From the NCBI RefSeq assembly GCF_039555335.1, contig NC_092637.1, forward strand, positions 40,264,526-40,328,525: a stretch of 64,000 nucleotides of DNA, written 5' to 3'. Of the stretch, positions 12,101 to 23,050 are shown in pieces; the first letter of the stretch is position 1; every line of letters begins with the position of its first letter. A program made the translations under genes and the position numbers. The notes below the pieces were generated by a model. The model was not told where the DNA came from. It did not search any database and worked only from the letters and a program-made list of their open reading frames with translations. The stretch comes from Amphiura filiformis (Eukaryota; Echinodermata; Ophiuroidea; Amphilepidida; Amphiuridae).

Positions 12101-15100
12101 CAACAACAACAATGTATAAATCGTCAATATACAAATAGTCAATTGTTCAAAGGCGCTGAAAGGCAAACGCATTTTTTCACCCCATTTTCAATTAAATAGA
12201 CGGAAATAACTCTTTATAGTAAGGAACCAAAATTTAACCACAAATTGCCTCAGGCAAAACTCGCTTACTGGGAACCAAATACCACACAAGGTCATTTTTA
12301 TGTAATTCATCGAATCATTTGTGTTATATACTGCCAATAGCTATATGATATCCTTGTGATCTGGTCAACTCATTGACAGATACTAACCTCAGGAGGGAAT
12401 TCAATTTTTGATCAATTCTCTTCAGGTAGTGAAACGTAATGGGATATTTATCCAAGTGGTGCTTGACCAATCAGATTGCAGAATTCTTATCAACTAAAGG
12501 ATAAATTCCTGCACCCTCAATCCAGCAAAATTAGGCCAGGAATACAGATGGAATACAGATGGAATACAAATGGAATGCAAATGGAATAACAAAATATGTA
12601 TTCCACTTTGGTAAGGGACATGACCGAAACTGAAATCATCCTGAGATTCAGAACAGTTCGGGAATCCAAATGGCATACGATACCTCTCGGTCAAGGATGG
12701 GGTGGTCAGTACTTTAGGTTACACCCCTCACTACCCATGTGTTGTTATGTACATTAAGTTTCAAGATCAAATACAATTGCTGCCATTTTAATTATAATTG
12801 TATTTGTATTTTGTGCAACTAATAAGATATTCCTGAGTTTATTTGCTTATTTCAAAGCACCAAGCTTTGAACTGCATTTTTGTAGTGGTGTAGTGGAGAA
12901 TATGATATGAATTGGATATGAATTTTTATGCTTATATAACATTCGGCGAATCTAGCCAGGCAAAGCCCTCATTCCCAGTATATTGAAACCACTTTTATTG
13001 CATTTATATATTTGCAGGACTTGACAACAATGACTGAGTACAAAGCAGAGTTTCCATTCTCTGTGATCTTCCCCGCTCAGTCGACTACAAATATACTCGC
13101 AGAGTGGTTGGCTAAACAGAACATTAAACAGTTTCATTGTGCAGGCAAGGCTTTTGTATTCTTCAAATTTTGAAACAATATTGATTACAGTGTGAGAAAT
13201 GGTTCAACATTCACATTTTTGATGTAAAGACTGCACAAAGAGTAACGCAGCTGTTATAAACATGCCTATAGCTTCAGAACTAATAATTGTTATCACAATA
13301 TTGAACATAGAAAGAAGGGTGGTTTATCTACGCACATTTTGATACCCCATTCTTCCAATTTCGTTCAATATTAACAACACATCAGTGTTTTTAAAGAAAA
13401 ATGCCCACAATTTATTTGTATTGATTTGAAATCAGTGCGAAGATAATGGAGTTTTTTACGTGCCATAATGCTTGCGTAATAACCACTGATCGCTGTAAAC
13501 TGCAACTTTTAAATTCGGGTATTTTTCTTTAAAAGCACTACTGTGTTATTAATATTGAACGACATGGAGCAAATGGGGTATCAAAATGCGAGTAAATAAA
13601 CTACCCTTCTTTTTATGTGAACGTAAAGTAAATACGATTAATAGTTCTGAAGCTATAGGCGTTTTTATGACGACTGCGTCACTTTTTGTGAGGTATTTAC
13701 TACCATATTATATTGCTATATTCATAACCCGACTTCTCTTCTCTGTTTTTCTTTCCTTTTTTCCTTTTTGTCATAGAAACTGAGAAATATGCTCATGTGA
13801 CGTTCTTTTTCAATGGTGGTCAGGAAAAACAGTTTGATATGGAAGACAGGTGTTTGGTACCATCACCAAAGGTTACGACCTATGACCTGAAACCGGAAAT
13901 GAGTGTAATGGGTGTTGCTGAAAAGGTATGAATGCGTCAACAATATGTATTTGTAAGCGTTTTTGCCAAAATGTGCCTGTGTACTTTCTATTGAGTGCCC
14001 TGGAGCCAATTTTGTTTTGTCGTGGAGATAAGAGGGGTGGGGCGTACTCGTAATATGTGGGGTGTGTTTTATTCTGCTTGAAAGTGCTATACATTGGCTC
14101 TTGTATTTTGTGACTTTGTGCTAGATACGACACGATTTAGGGGTAAAAACAGATATGTTTTCAAAAGAAACTTTAATACCTCATAGTCATTTGAGACACT
14201 AAACAATATACCATATAATACAGGATAAAGTAAAACATAATGATATAAATATCTGGCTTTTAAAAGTCTACATTTTGAAAGCATCATAAAACAATTTAAA
14301 AAAATTCTTTCGAGATAATACAATGAAAAACAAAAGAAATAGATTTTCAAATTCTTATAAAACAAAGTCAAACATAAGAGTAACTTTTTTCTTGATGCTT
14401 ATTTTCAATTCTCATAATTTTCCTAATAATATACTGAAAAACAAAAGAAATAGATAGAACTTCCTCGTAATGTGACAATGAAAAACAAAACAATTAGATT
14501 TTCAAACCCTAATAAAACAAAGTCAGATATAAGAATCACATTAATTTTTTCTTGATGCTTTTTTTTCAGTTCTCATAATTTTCCTCATAATACATTGAAC
14601 AACAAAAGAAATATATTTACAAATCCTAATAAAACAAAGTCAAACATAAGAATAAATTTTTTCTAGATGCTTATTTTCAATTCTCATAATTTTTCTCATA
14701 ATGCAATGAAAAACAAAAGAAATAGATTTTCAAACCCTAATAAAACATGGGGTACATGTATTACAATCGTGTAAAAAGTAGAAATTCTATAAAAACAAAT
14801 TACGGGCTGCCAACCATCAATGCCAATGCTATCAAATTCGATGGTGTTAAAAGCTGGAATTCTATTTTGCTTCAATTTGGAACATCTCTTGTACTATATC
14901 CTTTTGAGAATCACTACAACGCTCATAGCTCTGAACTCAAGGAAATAAGGTGCGGTGTTCCTCAAGGGTCAATAATGGGGCCGTTGTTATATTTATCTTG
15001 TACATCAACGATATTATTTATACTTCATCAATTTTGGATTTCGTACTTTTTGCGGACGCACTACTATCCTTTTTTCACATAAAAATATTAACTCCAAAGT

Positions 15101-18100
15101 AAATCTGATCAATTCCGAATTAAAAGAAGTTACAAATTGGTTTCGAGCTAATAAGCTCTCTCTGAATGCGAGCAAAACAAACTATATGGTACTTGGAACT
15201 CAACACCAACCAAATAGACAATTTGAACTGGATGATGGAACAAGCTTAACAAGAGTAAATAAAACCAAATTTCTTGGAGTTCAAATTGATGAAAACTTAA
15301 CATGGAAGGACCAAATAGGGGGAGTTTCAATGACAAGAATCACATCAAAAGAGTATCTTGCTTTCCAGACCTTTATACTGCGTTTCTTGTTTTTGTGTGC
15401 CCTGTCATGTCTTCTTTTTTAAATATTTATGGTCAATGGTGATTTTCATCTTGGGATCAAATTTATTTTTTAATTTCAGATGATAGAGGCAATCAAATCG
15501 GGTAACTATCCGTTTGTTATGTGCAACATGGCACCTCCAGACATGGTAGGACACACAGGGGTTTATGATGCAGCTGTCCAGGGTTGTGAATATACAGGTA
15601 AGATATGTATGCCAATATATTGAGTGATCCAATTATGATGTACACCATGACATCCCTTGACATTTAGGGAACAAACCAAAAGATCGATATAAATGTAACT
15701 AGTTTCGTTCCTCTCTCCCTGCCAGAAACGTAATAATGAAATGTTGAAAATTTGGCATAATAATAATAATGACACATTCTTCAGACCGATGTTTTTGTAC
15801 AAACGTAATCGAGTATTTTTACCCCCTCCCTTCTAAACGAAACTAGTTTCGTTTACAGGACGTCATTATTCTTTTGGTTTGTTCCCTTAGCTTTCTAGAA
15901 CAAACCTGGGTTTATGACTTTTATGAAACACCTTCTTGGGTTATGAACACACAATATTGAGGGGCTCTGCATTAACTATGAGCCCCTTCCCTCCCCGAGG
16001 TAAAATTTTCAAACGGCTCGACAAAGATCGGGCCCCCTCTCTCGGACCGCCAAAAATCACTACCCCACCCCTCGGCCTGTCAAAATCTTTGACCCCCCCC
16101 TCCATTTGTGCATGCCAAATTTTTGGGATCCCAAATTGCAAACCTTAAATGGTCTAGATACATGTTGCGAGCGCATCGAGCAGGACAATTTGCATATTAA
16201 AGCATTTCCGTACTGTTTTCCTATTTATATTTAGAGCGTTTTATTTAAAAGGCGCCACAAAAATCGCTTGTCCCCCCTCGGCATGCCAAAAATCCACCCC
16301 CCCTTTGGCTAGTCAAAATTTCTTCCACCCCCCCACCCCAATTTTACACTCCCACCAGGGCTCATAATTATTGCACAACCCCTGAGTGATCTAAATGATA
16401 TGCGATATGACATGCTAGCTGTCATTTTCTTCGGAATGGGGGGGGGGGGGGTCATGAATATGGAGCTACATCTAAACCATCTCCTGTCCACTCCGGGGTC
16501 CCACAAGGCAGTGTACTTGGGCCATTGCTCTGTCTCCTCTTCATCAATGACTTGCCTGATGTTATATTACCTCAATCCACGGTCAAGTTATTTGCAGATG
16601 ACTGCATCCTATACCGGAAAATCCAGAAGGAGGAAGATGCAGCTGGTCTTCAGCATGATCTCGATCAACTGCAGAAGTGGGAGAAAGATTGGTTGATGGA
16701 GTTTCATCCGCAAAAATGTCAAGTGCTCCAGGTTACCAACAAAAAGAAGATCTTCAAGTTACCATGCATATAACATCCATGACAGACTCTGCTAAATACT
16801 TGAGCGTCAATATCTACCATAATCTCACCTGGAATCACATTCAAAAAAATTGCTTCAAAAGCCAACTCTACCCGTGCATTCCTGCAAAGAAATATCAATC
16901 ATTGCCCTAGGGAGACCAAAGTTCTCTGCTACAAGACACTTCTGCGCCCTGTAATGGAATATGTAGATGTTGTCTGGGATTCATCCATAAACTGGAAATG
17001 GTACAACGTAGATTTTGGTTTGTGTGATACAATTAACAGAATGTTCTTCTTGCCAAAACCAATTATATTTTACTGACCTGACAGTTTCGGCCAACTTGGT
17101 CGAAGGCCATCTTCGGAGTGATGGTAGTTGATCCTTCCTTCTGGTTGATTGATCACCAACAGAGGACGTACTAGCGCCCAGAAGAGGATCGTATACGTGA
17201 CTGAGAAAATGGGCCCCTCATCTCTGTTCATGGTGTTTGGAGCTCTCTTTCTTATCCACATGGATTCTTTGATGCGGCGAGCCCCCGAATCACATTCCTT
17301 GTCGAGGATTTTAGCGCCGTCCCAATTGATCACATGATTAAAATGCTGAACTGCGTGGTCTGTGATTGCCGATTTATATAATTCTATTTGGTGGTGTGAA
17401 ATCATTATGCACACAGTTATGCACACCATTTTCATGATTCTGTATCGATCCACGATGTTATGAGTCGACAAACAAAATATAATTAGGTTGAATACAATGA
17501 TTGTCATTGCAATATTGCAGATCAAGCCATTAAATTGGTCCATGAAGCGTGTATGGAATGTGGGTATGTTCTCGTTATCACTGCTGACCACGGAAATGCT
17601 GAAGTTATGAAGTGTGAAGATGGAAGCCCAAATACAGAAAATACTACAAACAGAGGTAAGTAACACTTTTGGTCTGTCAGCTTAACACTTGGGCTATAAG
17701 ATTTTCAAGACGTAACACATCAGAACTTCAGTAACACTCTATCTCTCTTATATTTGTGTATATTCTCAGTCATCCAGGTATATAAAATATCAAGTTGATT
17801 TAATTAAAATCTAGTCAACTGGACTTACTATTTTTGACTGGCGACGTTTCACATCCTATCCTGAATGCTTCCTCTTCCTGGATGCGTCACGGGTCACTGA
17901 CCAATCGCCGCCGAAAAATCAGAAAGTTTATGGAGGCAGTGATACAGAAGCAGCTTCAAAAACATTCTCATATCAGACATATAGTTTGACTTTAGACCTC
18001 ATCACAGCACAAATGACATCCTATCTCAGCAACGGTCCAATGCTCTAGGCAGAGGTCACAAAGTGCATCTAATTACCCTGGACATCAAAGGAGCATTTGA

Positions 18101-21100
18101 CAAGGTTTGGCATAAAGGACTTTAGTCCAAGCTGAAAGGCAAGTGAGTTTCTGGCAAGCACCTCGATTGGGAGCTACCTATCCAACCGGTCCGTCAAAGT
18201 GGTTCTGTCTGGCCAATCCTCAAGTAATCCATTCATCAATGCCTCTATATTGAGCCTGCGCTGCTGTTCACTTCCTTTCCCAGATAGCAATACAACGTAC
18301 ATTGGCTTGCAAACATTGGACCAATGCCTTTTCTGCCATCGGGCCAATGTTGGCCTAATGTTCAAATACCAACCAAATTAAGGTCCAACATTGGGCCAAT
18401 GTTGACCCAATGTAAGTCCAAACATTGAACCAACATTGGCTTGCAACATTGGGCCAATGTCTTTTCTGCAACATTGGCCCAATGTCTTTTCTGCCATGGG
18501 GCCAACGTTGGCCAAATGTCTAAATGCCAACCAAGGCAAATAAGCCCATTGAGACAAAATCATAAATAGTAGTTGATAGTGTATACTGCAGTCCTTACCA
18601 TTAAGTCTTATATTACCTAGCTATCTATTTCACAACGAATCAAAATTGCCTAGCTTAATTTTATTCCTTAATTTACCTACCGGGATTCGAATCAGGGACT
18701 TTCTGTATGGGAGTCTGGTACCTTACTGATTGAGCTAACTGGGGGTATATATTGAATGAAGTGTTTTAAGTTAATATAAGCAATAGTTTGATGATTAAAC
18801 CTGCCAAAGTGCATTGTTTTATGAATATTGATCAAATTTACTGTAAATATTGATAACATTTATTATAAATGTTGAATTTTGTTTTGAATTGTTTACGTTG
18901 GCATACCGACCATAATATAAGGTTGGTAACAACGTTGGCCTGTCACGTTCCCATACCAACTATAATGTAACATTAGTCCAACGTTGGCTTGGCGGCAGCA
19001 TATCACCTGCGACCAATTTTGTAGTGCCAACTGTTGGTTCACAAATGGCATAACAACATTCCCAATGTTGCAACTTAGAACAGGAATGACCCCGGGAATG
19101 GCATACCAACATTGGCCCAATGTTTGTTGCATTGCCAACTATCGAAACCTGAATGACAAACAACATTGGCCCAAGTTTGCAATGCCAACTATCGAAATAG
19201 GAATGGCATGTCAACATTGGTCCAATGTTGCAATGCCAACTATCGAAACAGTAATGGCATTCCAACATTGTCCCAATGTTGCAATGTTGGAATGCCAGGG
19301 CTATCGAAACAGTAATTGCATTCCAACATTGGCCCAATGTGGCAATGCCAACTATCGAAACAAGTATGGCATTCCAACATTGTACCAATTTTGCAATGCC
19401 AACTATTGACTCATGAATGGCATTCCAACATTGGGCCAATTTTGCAGTGCCAACTGTTGATTCATGAATGGCATTCCAACATTGGTGCAATGTTAATGCC
19501 AACTATTTGACTCATGAATGGCATATCAACAGTGGCCCAATGTTGCAATGGCAACTGTTGATACAGGATTGGCACTTCAAAATATTGGGCTAATAATGGA
19601 ATTCCAAAGGCTGCTGAAAAGGAGACAAAAACACCTTGGGCCAATGTTGGAATGCCAACTGTTAGTCAAAGGAGTGGCAAACCAACATGGGGCCAATGTT
19701 GGCATGCCAACCGTGATGGTTCCAACGTTGGGCCAATGTTGTATTTTTATCTGGATTATTGATGATCTGGAAGATGAATGCAAGAACACACTGTATCTGT
19801 ATGCAGGTGGTTAACTTGGTTTGGGGCGGACATTTTATAAATTAATTTAGAAGAGCAACAACGACACCACTTGCATTACATTCCAGATGTTAAATCTACA
19901 TCATATGTAACATTTGAGGAAAATGAACGAGTCCGTTTTATTTTATGGCCATTTGTCTATAACTGGTCTTTACATGTAGCCCTATAGAGAGTGCCCGTTG
20001 AGGGCGCTATAACCCCCATTTTAGGAACAAAAATGCGATTTAAAAAAAACCGGAACGGACCCGTGCGAATTTTCTAAAATTGTCAGAGTATGTAGTATGA
20101 GCATATAATCAAGTAGTTGCCGTACCTGCTCTCCTCCGAAAAAATAAAAAGTCCTATACCTCAATGATAATGAAACCTATTCGAATTCCACCCTATACTG
20201 TGAGATCAGATTAGTGATGTTATCATCTCCTGATCTCTGAGATCAGATCAAGTGATGATAACATGTCTACAACAGCAAGCCTGGGATCTGGGCAGACAAG
20301 TGAAAAGTGACCTTTGAGCCTTCGAAGTGTAAAGCCCCGACTATTTCAATGGAGAGGAACTAGATCGGTCTCTATTTTGGTAACACCAAACTGGCAGAGA
20401 AGGATGAGCTGGAAATCCTGTGCGTCACTATTGATAAGAAACTCAACTGTGCTAAGCACATTTCCAACACTGTAGCCCGAGTTGAACAGAAGCTTGGGAC
20501 CCTACGGAGACCACAAGCTTGACGTGAAAGGGAGAGCCACAGTTTATAAGGCTCAGGCTTGTAGTGTTGTGGAGTATGCCTCACTGCTAGATAAGTGCCT
20601 CAACCACAACCCTGAAGCTCCTGGACACCATACAGAGTAAAAGGATTGAGGAAAATCATAGAAGCCTTAACCCTCTGAGCACTACTTGCCGATCAATAAC
20701 ATGATATCTTCATTTTAATCACCAATCAGAATGGAGCTTTGCAAAAATATCACCCCAATTTTATTGCGTGGTGAAATTCTTTTAACAATGTTGCTGATTG
20801 GTCCAATTGATAATGAAAACTTCTTTTTGACCAATCGGCAGGTAGTTCTCATGACTGACGATGTTGGAATATAAATGGAAGCGTTCATAGTGAATAAATC
20901 AATGGTGTTGCATAGCTAACTGCATCTGATATTTATTACCACTATTTGCATGAATATCCACAACTCTATGAATTAATATTGGCCTGTTATTATGCTCTTA
21001 TATTTTCAGTTCCTTTTGTGATGCAAGGAAAAGGCACGAAGTTCACTGATGCAACCCATAACCTGGCGCTTTGCGATGTAGCTCCAACAATTCTGGATTT

Positions 21101-21158
21101 GATGGGAATAGAAATACCAGAAGAAATGGATGGAATCAGTCTACTGAAAAAGGAATAG
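3174..21158 (+). CDS. ipgm: 2,3-bisphosphoglycerate-independent phosphoglycerate mutase, C-terminal seven exons
   Basis: This cytosolic glycolytic enzyme interconverts 3- and 2-phosphoglycerate with two bound Mn2+ ions and belongs to the alkaline phosphatase superfamily. Coding exons are 3174-3352, 10336-10539, 13018-13144, 13777-13925, 15480-15597, 17521-17655 and 21010-21158, ending in TAG. They encode about 353 residues, roughly the last two thirds of a family member of some 510-520 residues; the N-terminal exons with the catalytic serine are upstream. Family motifs appear in order: [51 protein letters not shown] (metal ligands D and H), ITADHGNAE (D and H) and PTILDLMG. All joins keep frame. 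The intron after 13144 begins GC rather than GT. The metal-ligand histidine of the usual TAHT motif reads Asn here (PNTENTTN). Introns are packed with transposons. Confidence 0.93.
3353..4654. repeat. Intronic low-complexity stretch (GA-rich, G and C runs)
   Basis: This part of the first visible mutase intron contains a strongly purine-rich tract with G runs (about 3965-4215) and a C run near 4317-4328. The open frames seen here on both strands come from this composition. Nothing else was recognised. Confidence 0.6.
4655..4736. repeat. Nearly perfect 82-nt palindrome
   Basis: ATTGTGAAAAATCTAAACAT at the left is mirrored exactly at the right, and the match continues through a centre containing GAGGAATATTCC with one or two mismatches. 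Each arm is about 38-40 nt. It may be a tiny MITE; a small-RNA hairpin is possible but the loop is almost absent. Confidence 0.75.
5158..9389. mobile_element. Long foldback element carrying an RTE-like LINE in its centre
   Basis: The end TAGGCCAGTAAATCTAGCA at 5158 recurs inverted at 9371-9389. The two arms (about 5158-6005 and 8640-9389) are long imperfect inverted repeats. Each arm is itself made of repeated modules of about 350 bp containing TTTGCATAAATCCAANATGG and CCTTCACTTCTA (for example near 5285/5650/5990 and 8700/8890/9245). Between the arms lies a decayed RTE-like LINE. I could not fix the target duplication. Confidence 0.7.
6009..8268 (+). mobile_element. RTE-like LINE fragment (endonuclease and reverse transcriptase remnants)
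   Basis: At 6010-6270 the translation contains [17 protein letters not shown] and [17 protein letters not shown], matching the C-terminal part of an RTE-type AP endonuclease. Downstream pieces in several frames resemble the reverse transcriptase; the catalytic box near 7500 reads LDYADIALL, lacking one Asp of YADD. The 3' part (7880-8200) gives [20 protein letters not shown] and [19 protein letters not shown], a C-terminal signature common in these elements. It ends in a GGTAGGT-rich microsatellite, as RTE elements often do. It is 5'-truncated and multiply frameshifted. Confidence 0.8.
9790..10200. repeat. Diverged tandem repeat, about 145-bp period, three units
   Basis: Units beginning near 9836, 9979 and 10126 share phrases such as GTGACCCC, ACCCCAAATAAAAAA, GGTAACANCAATTC and GTGTGAACATACC, spaced 143-147 bases apart. 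The first unit is the most diverged. No coding sequence is seen. Confidence 0.55.
10640..11240. other. Intronic stretch without recognised features
   Basis: It lies within the mutase intron after 10539. A patch rich in CG words occurs near 10790-10860, but no exon, RNA gene or clear repeat ends were found. Confidence 0.4.
11250..11516 (-). mobile_element. LINE reverse transcriptase fragment
   Basis: Read on the minus strand, the region begins [20 protein letters not shown] and, after a frame change, continues through a [17 protein letters not shown]-like segment to a NYRGI-like segment. This is the N-terminal reverse transcriptase region of non-LTR elements. It is truncated at both ends and frameshifted. 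The clade is uncertain (RTE-like or CR1-like). Confidence 0.7.
11517..12232. other. Intronic stretch without confident features
   Basis: This part of the mutase intron has no exon-like coding signal. A phrase resembling a short dispersed element (CCGGGGTTGCAGGTGGTAGC near 11760) is present, but no ends could be defined. Confidence 0.35.
12233..12452. repeat. Interspersed repeat, family B, copy 1
   Basis: The segment matches, in inverted orientation, a second copy split between 55195-55363 and 56119-56262. Shared words include TTGCCTCAGGCAAAACTCGC, CTGGTCAACTCATTGACAGA and CTCAGGAGGGAATTCAATTT. The second copy suggests inverted ends around TTGATCAATTCTCTTCAGG. It provides the uninterrupted reference for the insertion seen at 55364-56118. 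Confidence 0.65.
13234..13690. mobile_element. Foldback MITE in a mutase intron
   Basis: CACAAAGAGTAACGCAG at the left end is mirrored by CTGCGTCACTTTTTGTG at the right, and arms of about 210 bp remain alignable (shared words GCCTATAGCTTCAGAACTA and TTTGATACCCCATT). It almost fills the 632-bp intron between exons ending 13144 and starting 13777. The target duplication is unclear. Confidence 0.7.
14318..14745. repeat. AT-rich tandem array, about 110-120 bp period
   Basis: Units contain AAAAACAAAAGAAATAGATT, CCTAATAAAACAAAGTCA and TTTTCAATTCTCATAATTTT, repeated near 14325, 14433, 14480, 14600 and 14709. The units are imperfect and one is partly duplicated. The array directly abuts a LINE fragment. 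Confidence 0.7.
14747..15330 (+). mobile_element. Jockey/CR1-like LINE reverse transcriptase fragment, rearranged
   Basis: Translation shows [16 protein letters not shown] (reverse transcriptase motif), then an FVLFAD segment and [29 protein letters not shown] and [17 protein letters not shown], the conserved order downstream of the catalytic box. A segment reading [19 protein letters not shown], which resembles the C-terminal tail of such ORFs, lies before the GVPQGS motif, so two pieces appear joined. Frameshifts and stops separate the parts. Confidence 0.75.
15960..16383. mobile_element. Short inverted-repeat element rich in C runs
   Basis: AGGGGCTCTGCATTAACTAT followed by GAGCCC at the left matches, inverted, GGGCTCATAATTATTGCAC followed by AACCCCT at the right. 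The interior carries repeated CCCC-rich phrases (CCGCCAAAAATC, CCTCGGCATGCC). There is no coding content. It lies in the mutase intron between 15597 and 17521. Confidence 0.6.
16448..17010 (+). mobile_element. Jockey-like LINE reverse transcriptase fragment
   Basis: The frame around 16525-16773 gives [25 protein letters not shown] (the FADD catalytic box) and [20 protein letters not shown]. The preceding frame gives the [10 protein letters not shown] motif near 16494-16530. Further 3' pieces give [16 protein letters not shown]-like sequence. The copy is truncated at both ends and frameshifted, and belongs to a different subfamily from the fragments at 14747 and 17955. Confidence 0.8.
17060..17395 (-). 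mobile_element. Penelope-like element fragment (GIY-YIG C-terminal part)
   Basis: On the minus strand the translation contains [40 protein letters not shown] and [10 protein letters not shown], matching the end of the GIY-YIG endonuclease region of Penelope-like retroelements. The 3' flank contains a phrase of the AGTTTCGGCCAACTTGG type often seen after such ORFs. Only the C-terminal portion is present. Confidence 0.7.
18282..19740 (+). mobile_element. Tandem-palindrome element, Helentron-like candidate, copy 1
   Basis: The left end CCCAGATAGCAATACAACG recurs in inverted orientation at the end of the copy at 22148. The interior holds about eight imperfect 51-bp tandem units (19130-19560), each containing the palindromic core CCAACATTGGNCCAATGTTG, plus a second repeat type built on TTGGCATACCNACCATAATA. 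The right end stops in such a palindrome. It splits a LINE between two T-rich flanks. A defined 5' end, a hairpin-like 3' end, internal minisatellites and lack of coding fit Helentron or DINE elements, but this is inference. Confidence 0.65.
18678..18752 (-). tRNA. tRNA-like sequence (pseudogene or SINE head)
   Basis: On the minus strand, TTAGCTCAATCAGTAAGG resembles the tRNA A box/D arm and GATTCGAATCCC the B box/T arm, at normal spacing. The T stem has mismatches and no convincing acceptor stem pairs, so a functional tRNA is unlikely. It lies inside the tandem-palindrome element. Confidence 0.45.
20667..20855. mobile_element. TTAA-flanked MITE, family A, copy 2
   Basis: This is the inverted copy of the repeat at 1-175. 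The left end reads TTAACCCTCTGAGCACTACTTGCC, given here as TTAA then CCCTCTGAGCACTAC. The right end keeps GGCAGGTAGTTCTC but the outer TTAA is lost. It lies 155 bases before the last mutase exon. Confidence 0.72.
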
Positions 21159-21275
21159 GGTTTATACTAGCAAAATCTGCATCTTTTAAGGTGTATTGAA
21201 AACAATCACTGATTTTAATAACATTTACTATAACTGTTGATTTGTTTTTTCAAATTCATTAAAAAGTAATATTAA

Positions 21276-21281
21276 AATAAA
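21276..21281 (+). promoter_or_regulatory. Polyadenylation signal of the mutase gene
   Basis: AATAAA lies 118 bases after the TAG stop in an AT-rich stretch, a normal position for a 3' end signal. Confidence 0.6.
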
Positions 21282-21433
21282 AATCTTACTTATGATTGAA
21301 TTCCGAAGTTATTATTGTTTTTATTATAATTATATATTTATTAGGGTTATATTATTATTATTAAGCATTATCATTATTATCATCATCATCATTAGTGTTA
21401 TTATTAATTAGGATTATTATTATTTATTAGGCC

Positions 21434-21542
<109 letters not shown>

Positions 21543-21639
21543 TTATCTAGTGGGGCTTTTATAGTCTTTATTTAATGTCACACTTTAATATGCTTAGTAA
21601 ATAAAAAATATAAATATGACCATTCCCATGACTTGGACA

Positions 21640-22148
21640 ACAGTACTGTTTACCAACGTTCGTCAGATGTCGGCATTCCGACCGTCATACTAAGATCTGT
21701 GCGACGACGTTGGCCCAACCTTGGCGTAACAACCGTCATTTTAAGACTGGTTGGCTACGTTGGCTCGACGTTGGCATACCGACTATCATTTTAAGGTTGA
21801 CACAACAAAGTTGGTTCAACCTCGGCGTATCGACCTTCATTTTAAGGTTGGCAAGCTACGTTGTCCCGACGTTGGCATACCGACCATCATTTAAGGTTGG
21901 AATAACAACGTTGGCATGCCGACCGTCATTTTCAGGTTGACTGGCTACGTTGGTTAGACGTTGGCATACCAACCATAATATAAGGTTGGCATAATAACGT
22001 GTGCCCAACGTTCGCCTGACGTTCCCATACCAACCATAATTTAAGGTTGGCACAACAACGTTGGTCCAACGTTGGCTTGGCGTCGGCTTACCGACCGCGA
22101 CCATGCCGACCATTGCCAACGTTGGGGCATCGTTGTCTTGCTATCTGG
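21640..22148 (-). mobile_element. Tandem-palindrome element, Helentron-like candidate, copy 2
   Basis: Read on the minus strand it begins TCCCAGATAGCAAGACAACG, the same end as copy 1. It continues through repeats of TTGGCATACCNACCNTNAT and AACGTTGGNCCAACGTTGG, with a period of about 60-65 bp. It ends in CGAACGTTGG followed by T. It shares the CTTGGCGNC segment with copy 1. No coding sequence is present; open frames here reflect the repeat. Confidence 0.65.
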
Positions 22149-22311
22149 GAAAATGCTCAAATCTGCAATAGAGAAATATAGAGTTTTATCTAGCGTAATG
22201 CATTTTGTACAATATGGCTGGCCAGAAGAGGGGTTAGGTCATGAATTCAAACAGTTTGCACAACATGAATTATCAATTCAGCATCAAAGTGGTTACGTAA
22301 TTCTCTTGGTT

Positions 22312-22440
22312 ACCGGATCACGCTATTTTGGTATGCCTTCGAGTGCCATATACTTTGTGTGGTGTTCGTTTCGATCGTGGTTCATTACTCAAGATGTGAT
22401 CACGTTGACATAGTAACATTACGTAACTTCGATACTGAAT
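22312..22440. repeat. Short interspersed repeat shared with 63745-63885
   Basis: Shared words in inverted orientation include GATCACGCTATTTTGGTATG, GTGGTTCATTACT and TTGACATAGTAA, then TTACGTAACTTCGATAC. It abuts the gypsy fragment. Ends and class are unknown. Confidence 0.55.
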
Positions 22441-22735
22441 TGATGAAGGATGTCTCCTGTAGAGTGATAATTCCAGAAAAGCTTCAGGCAACCATACTTT
22501 CAGAATTACATCAGCAACATGTAGGCATTGTAAAGATAAAATCCTTAGCCAGGATGCATGTTTACTGGCCAAATATAGATCAGCAAATAGAGCAAAAGGT
22601 GAAAGAATGCAAAAGCTGCAATCAGCATACAGATCTAATCAAAGCCAATCAGAATACATGGATCTGGCCAAACAAACCTGTGGCTAGAATTCATGTGGAA
22701 TATGCAGGTCCTTTGAATGGTATGTTAGATTAGTA
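22440..22735 (+). mobile_element. Ty3/gypsy-like LTR retrotransposon fossil (integrase zinc-binding region)
   Basis: A short open segment resembles the HHCC zinc-binding region of Ty3/gypsy integrases. No LTRs, other protein domains or element ends are visible around it. It is a small, broken, probably old remnant. Confidence 0.65.
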
Positions 22736-22780
22736 AAAAGTAAAAAACAAGAAAGTAGACATCTTAGAATAGAAGTACGT

Positions 22781-22920
22781 CTATTCTGAAGTACAAAGTA
22801 CCGACGCGGACGTACACATTGTGCCGACTTTGAAGGCACGCATACCTCAACAGAGCGCGCAGCAATGCGCACTGTTTACGCGCTGTATACTCGCGCGTTG
22901 TCACTTTGTACTTCAGAGTG
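22781..22920. mobile_element. Small MITE with CTGAAGTACAAAGT inverted ends
   Basis: ATTCTGAAGTACAAAGT at the left is mirrored by ACTTTGTACTTCAGAGT at the right. The 140-bp unit has a CG-rich interior unlike its AT-rich surroundings. Confidence 0.6.
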
Positions 22921-23050
22921 GACAAACTGTAGAAAATTGTATAACATTATCAAATAAGAGTTCTTACACAGCTACCTTAACAAATTTTATCTATGAAACT
23001 GACAGTACAATGACAGGAATTTGTGAGAGGATCATAAAGGTCTTCAGGCA

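Larger units (their letters stand above)
17955..20690 (+). mobile_element. LINE copy split by later insertions
   Basis: Three collinear pieces belong to one non-LTR element. 17955-18281 gives [20 protein letters not shown] (the AFD motif). 19741-19812 gives [16 protein letters not shown] just before the YADD box. About 20266-20690 gives [20 protein letters not shown] and [19 protein letters not shown]. The first gap is filled exactly by the tandem-palindrome element at 18282-19740. The second gap (about 19813-20265) holds no recognised element. Stops and frameshifts are frequent. Confidence 0.7.

Noticed and set aside
18960-19502. Open frames of 140-180 codons on both strands
   Set aside because: They arise from the 51-bp tandem repeat, whose unit length is a multiple of three, so stops are avoided in several frames at once.
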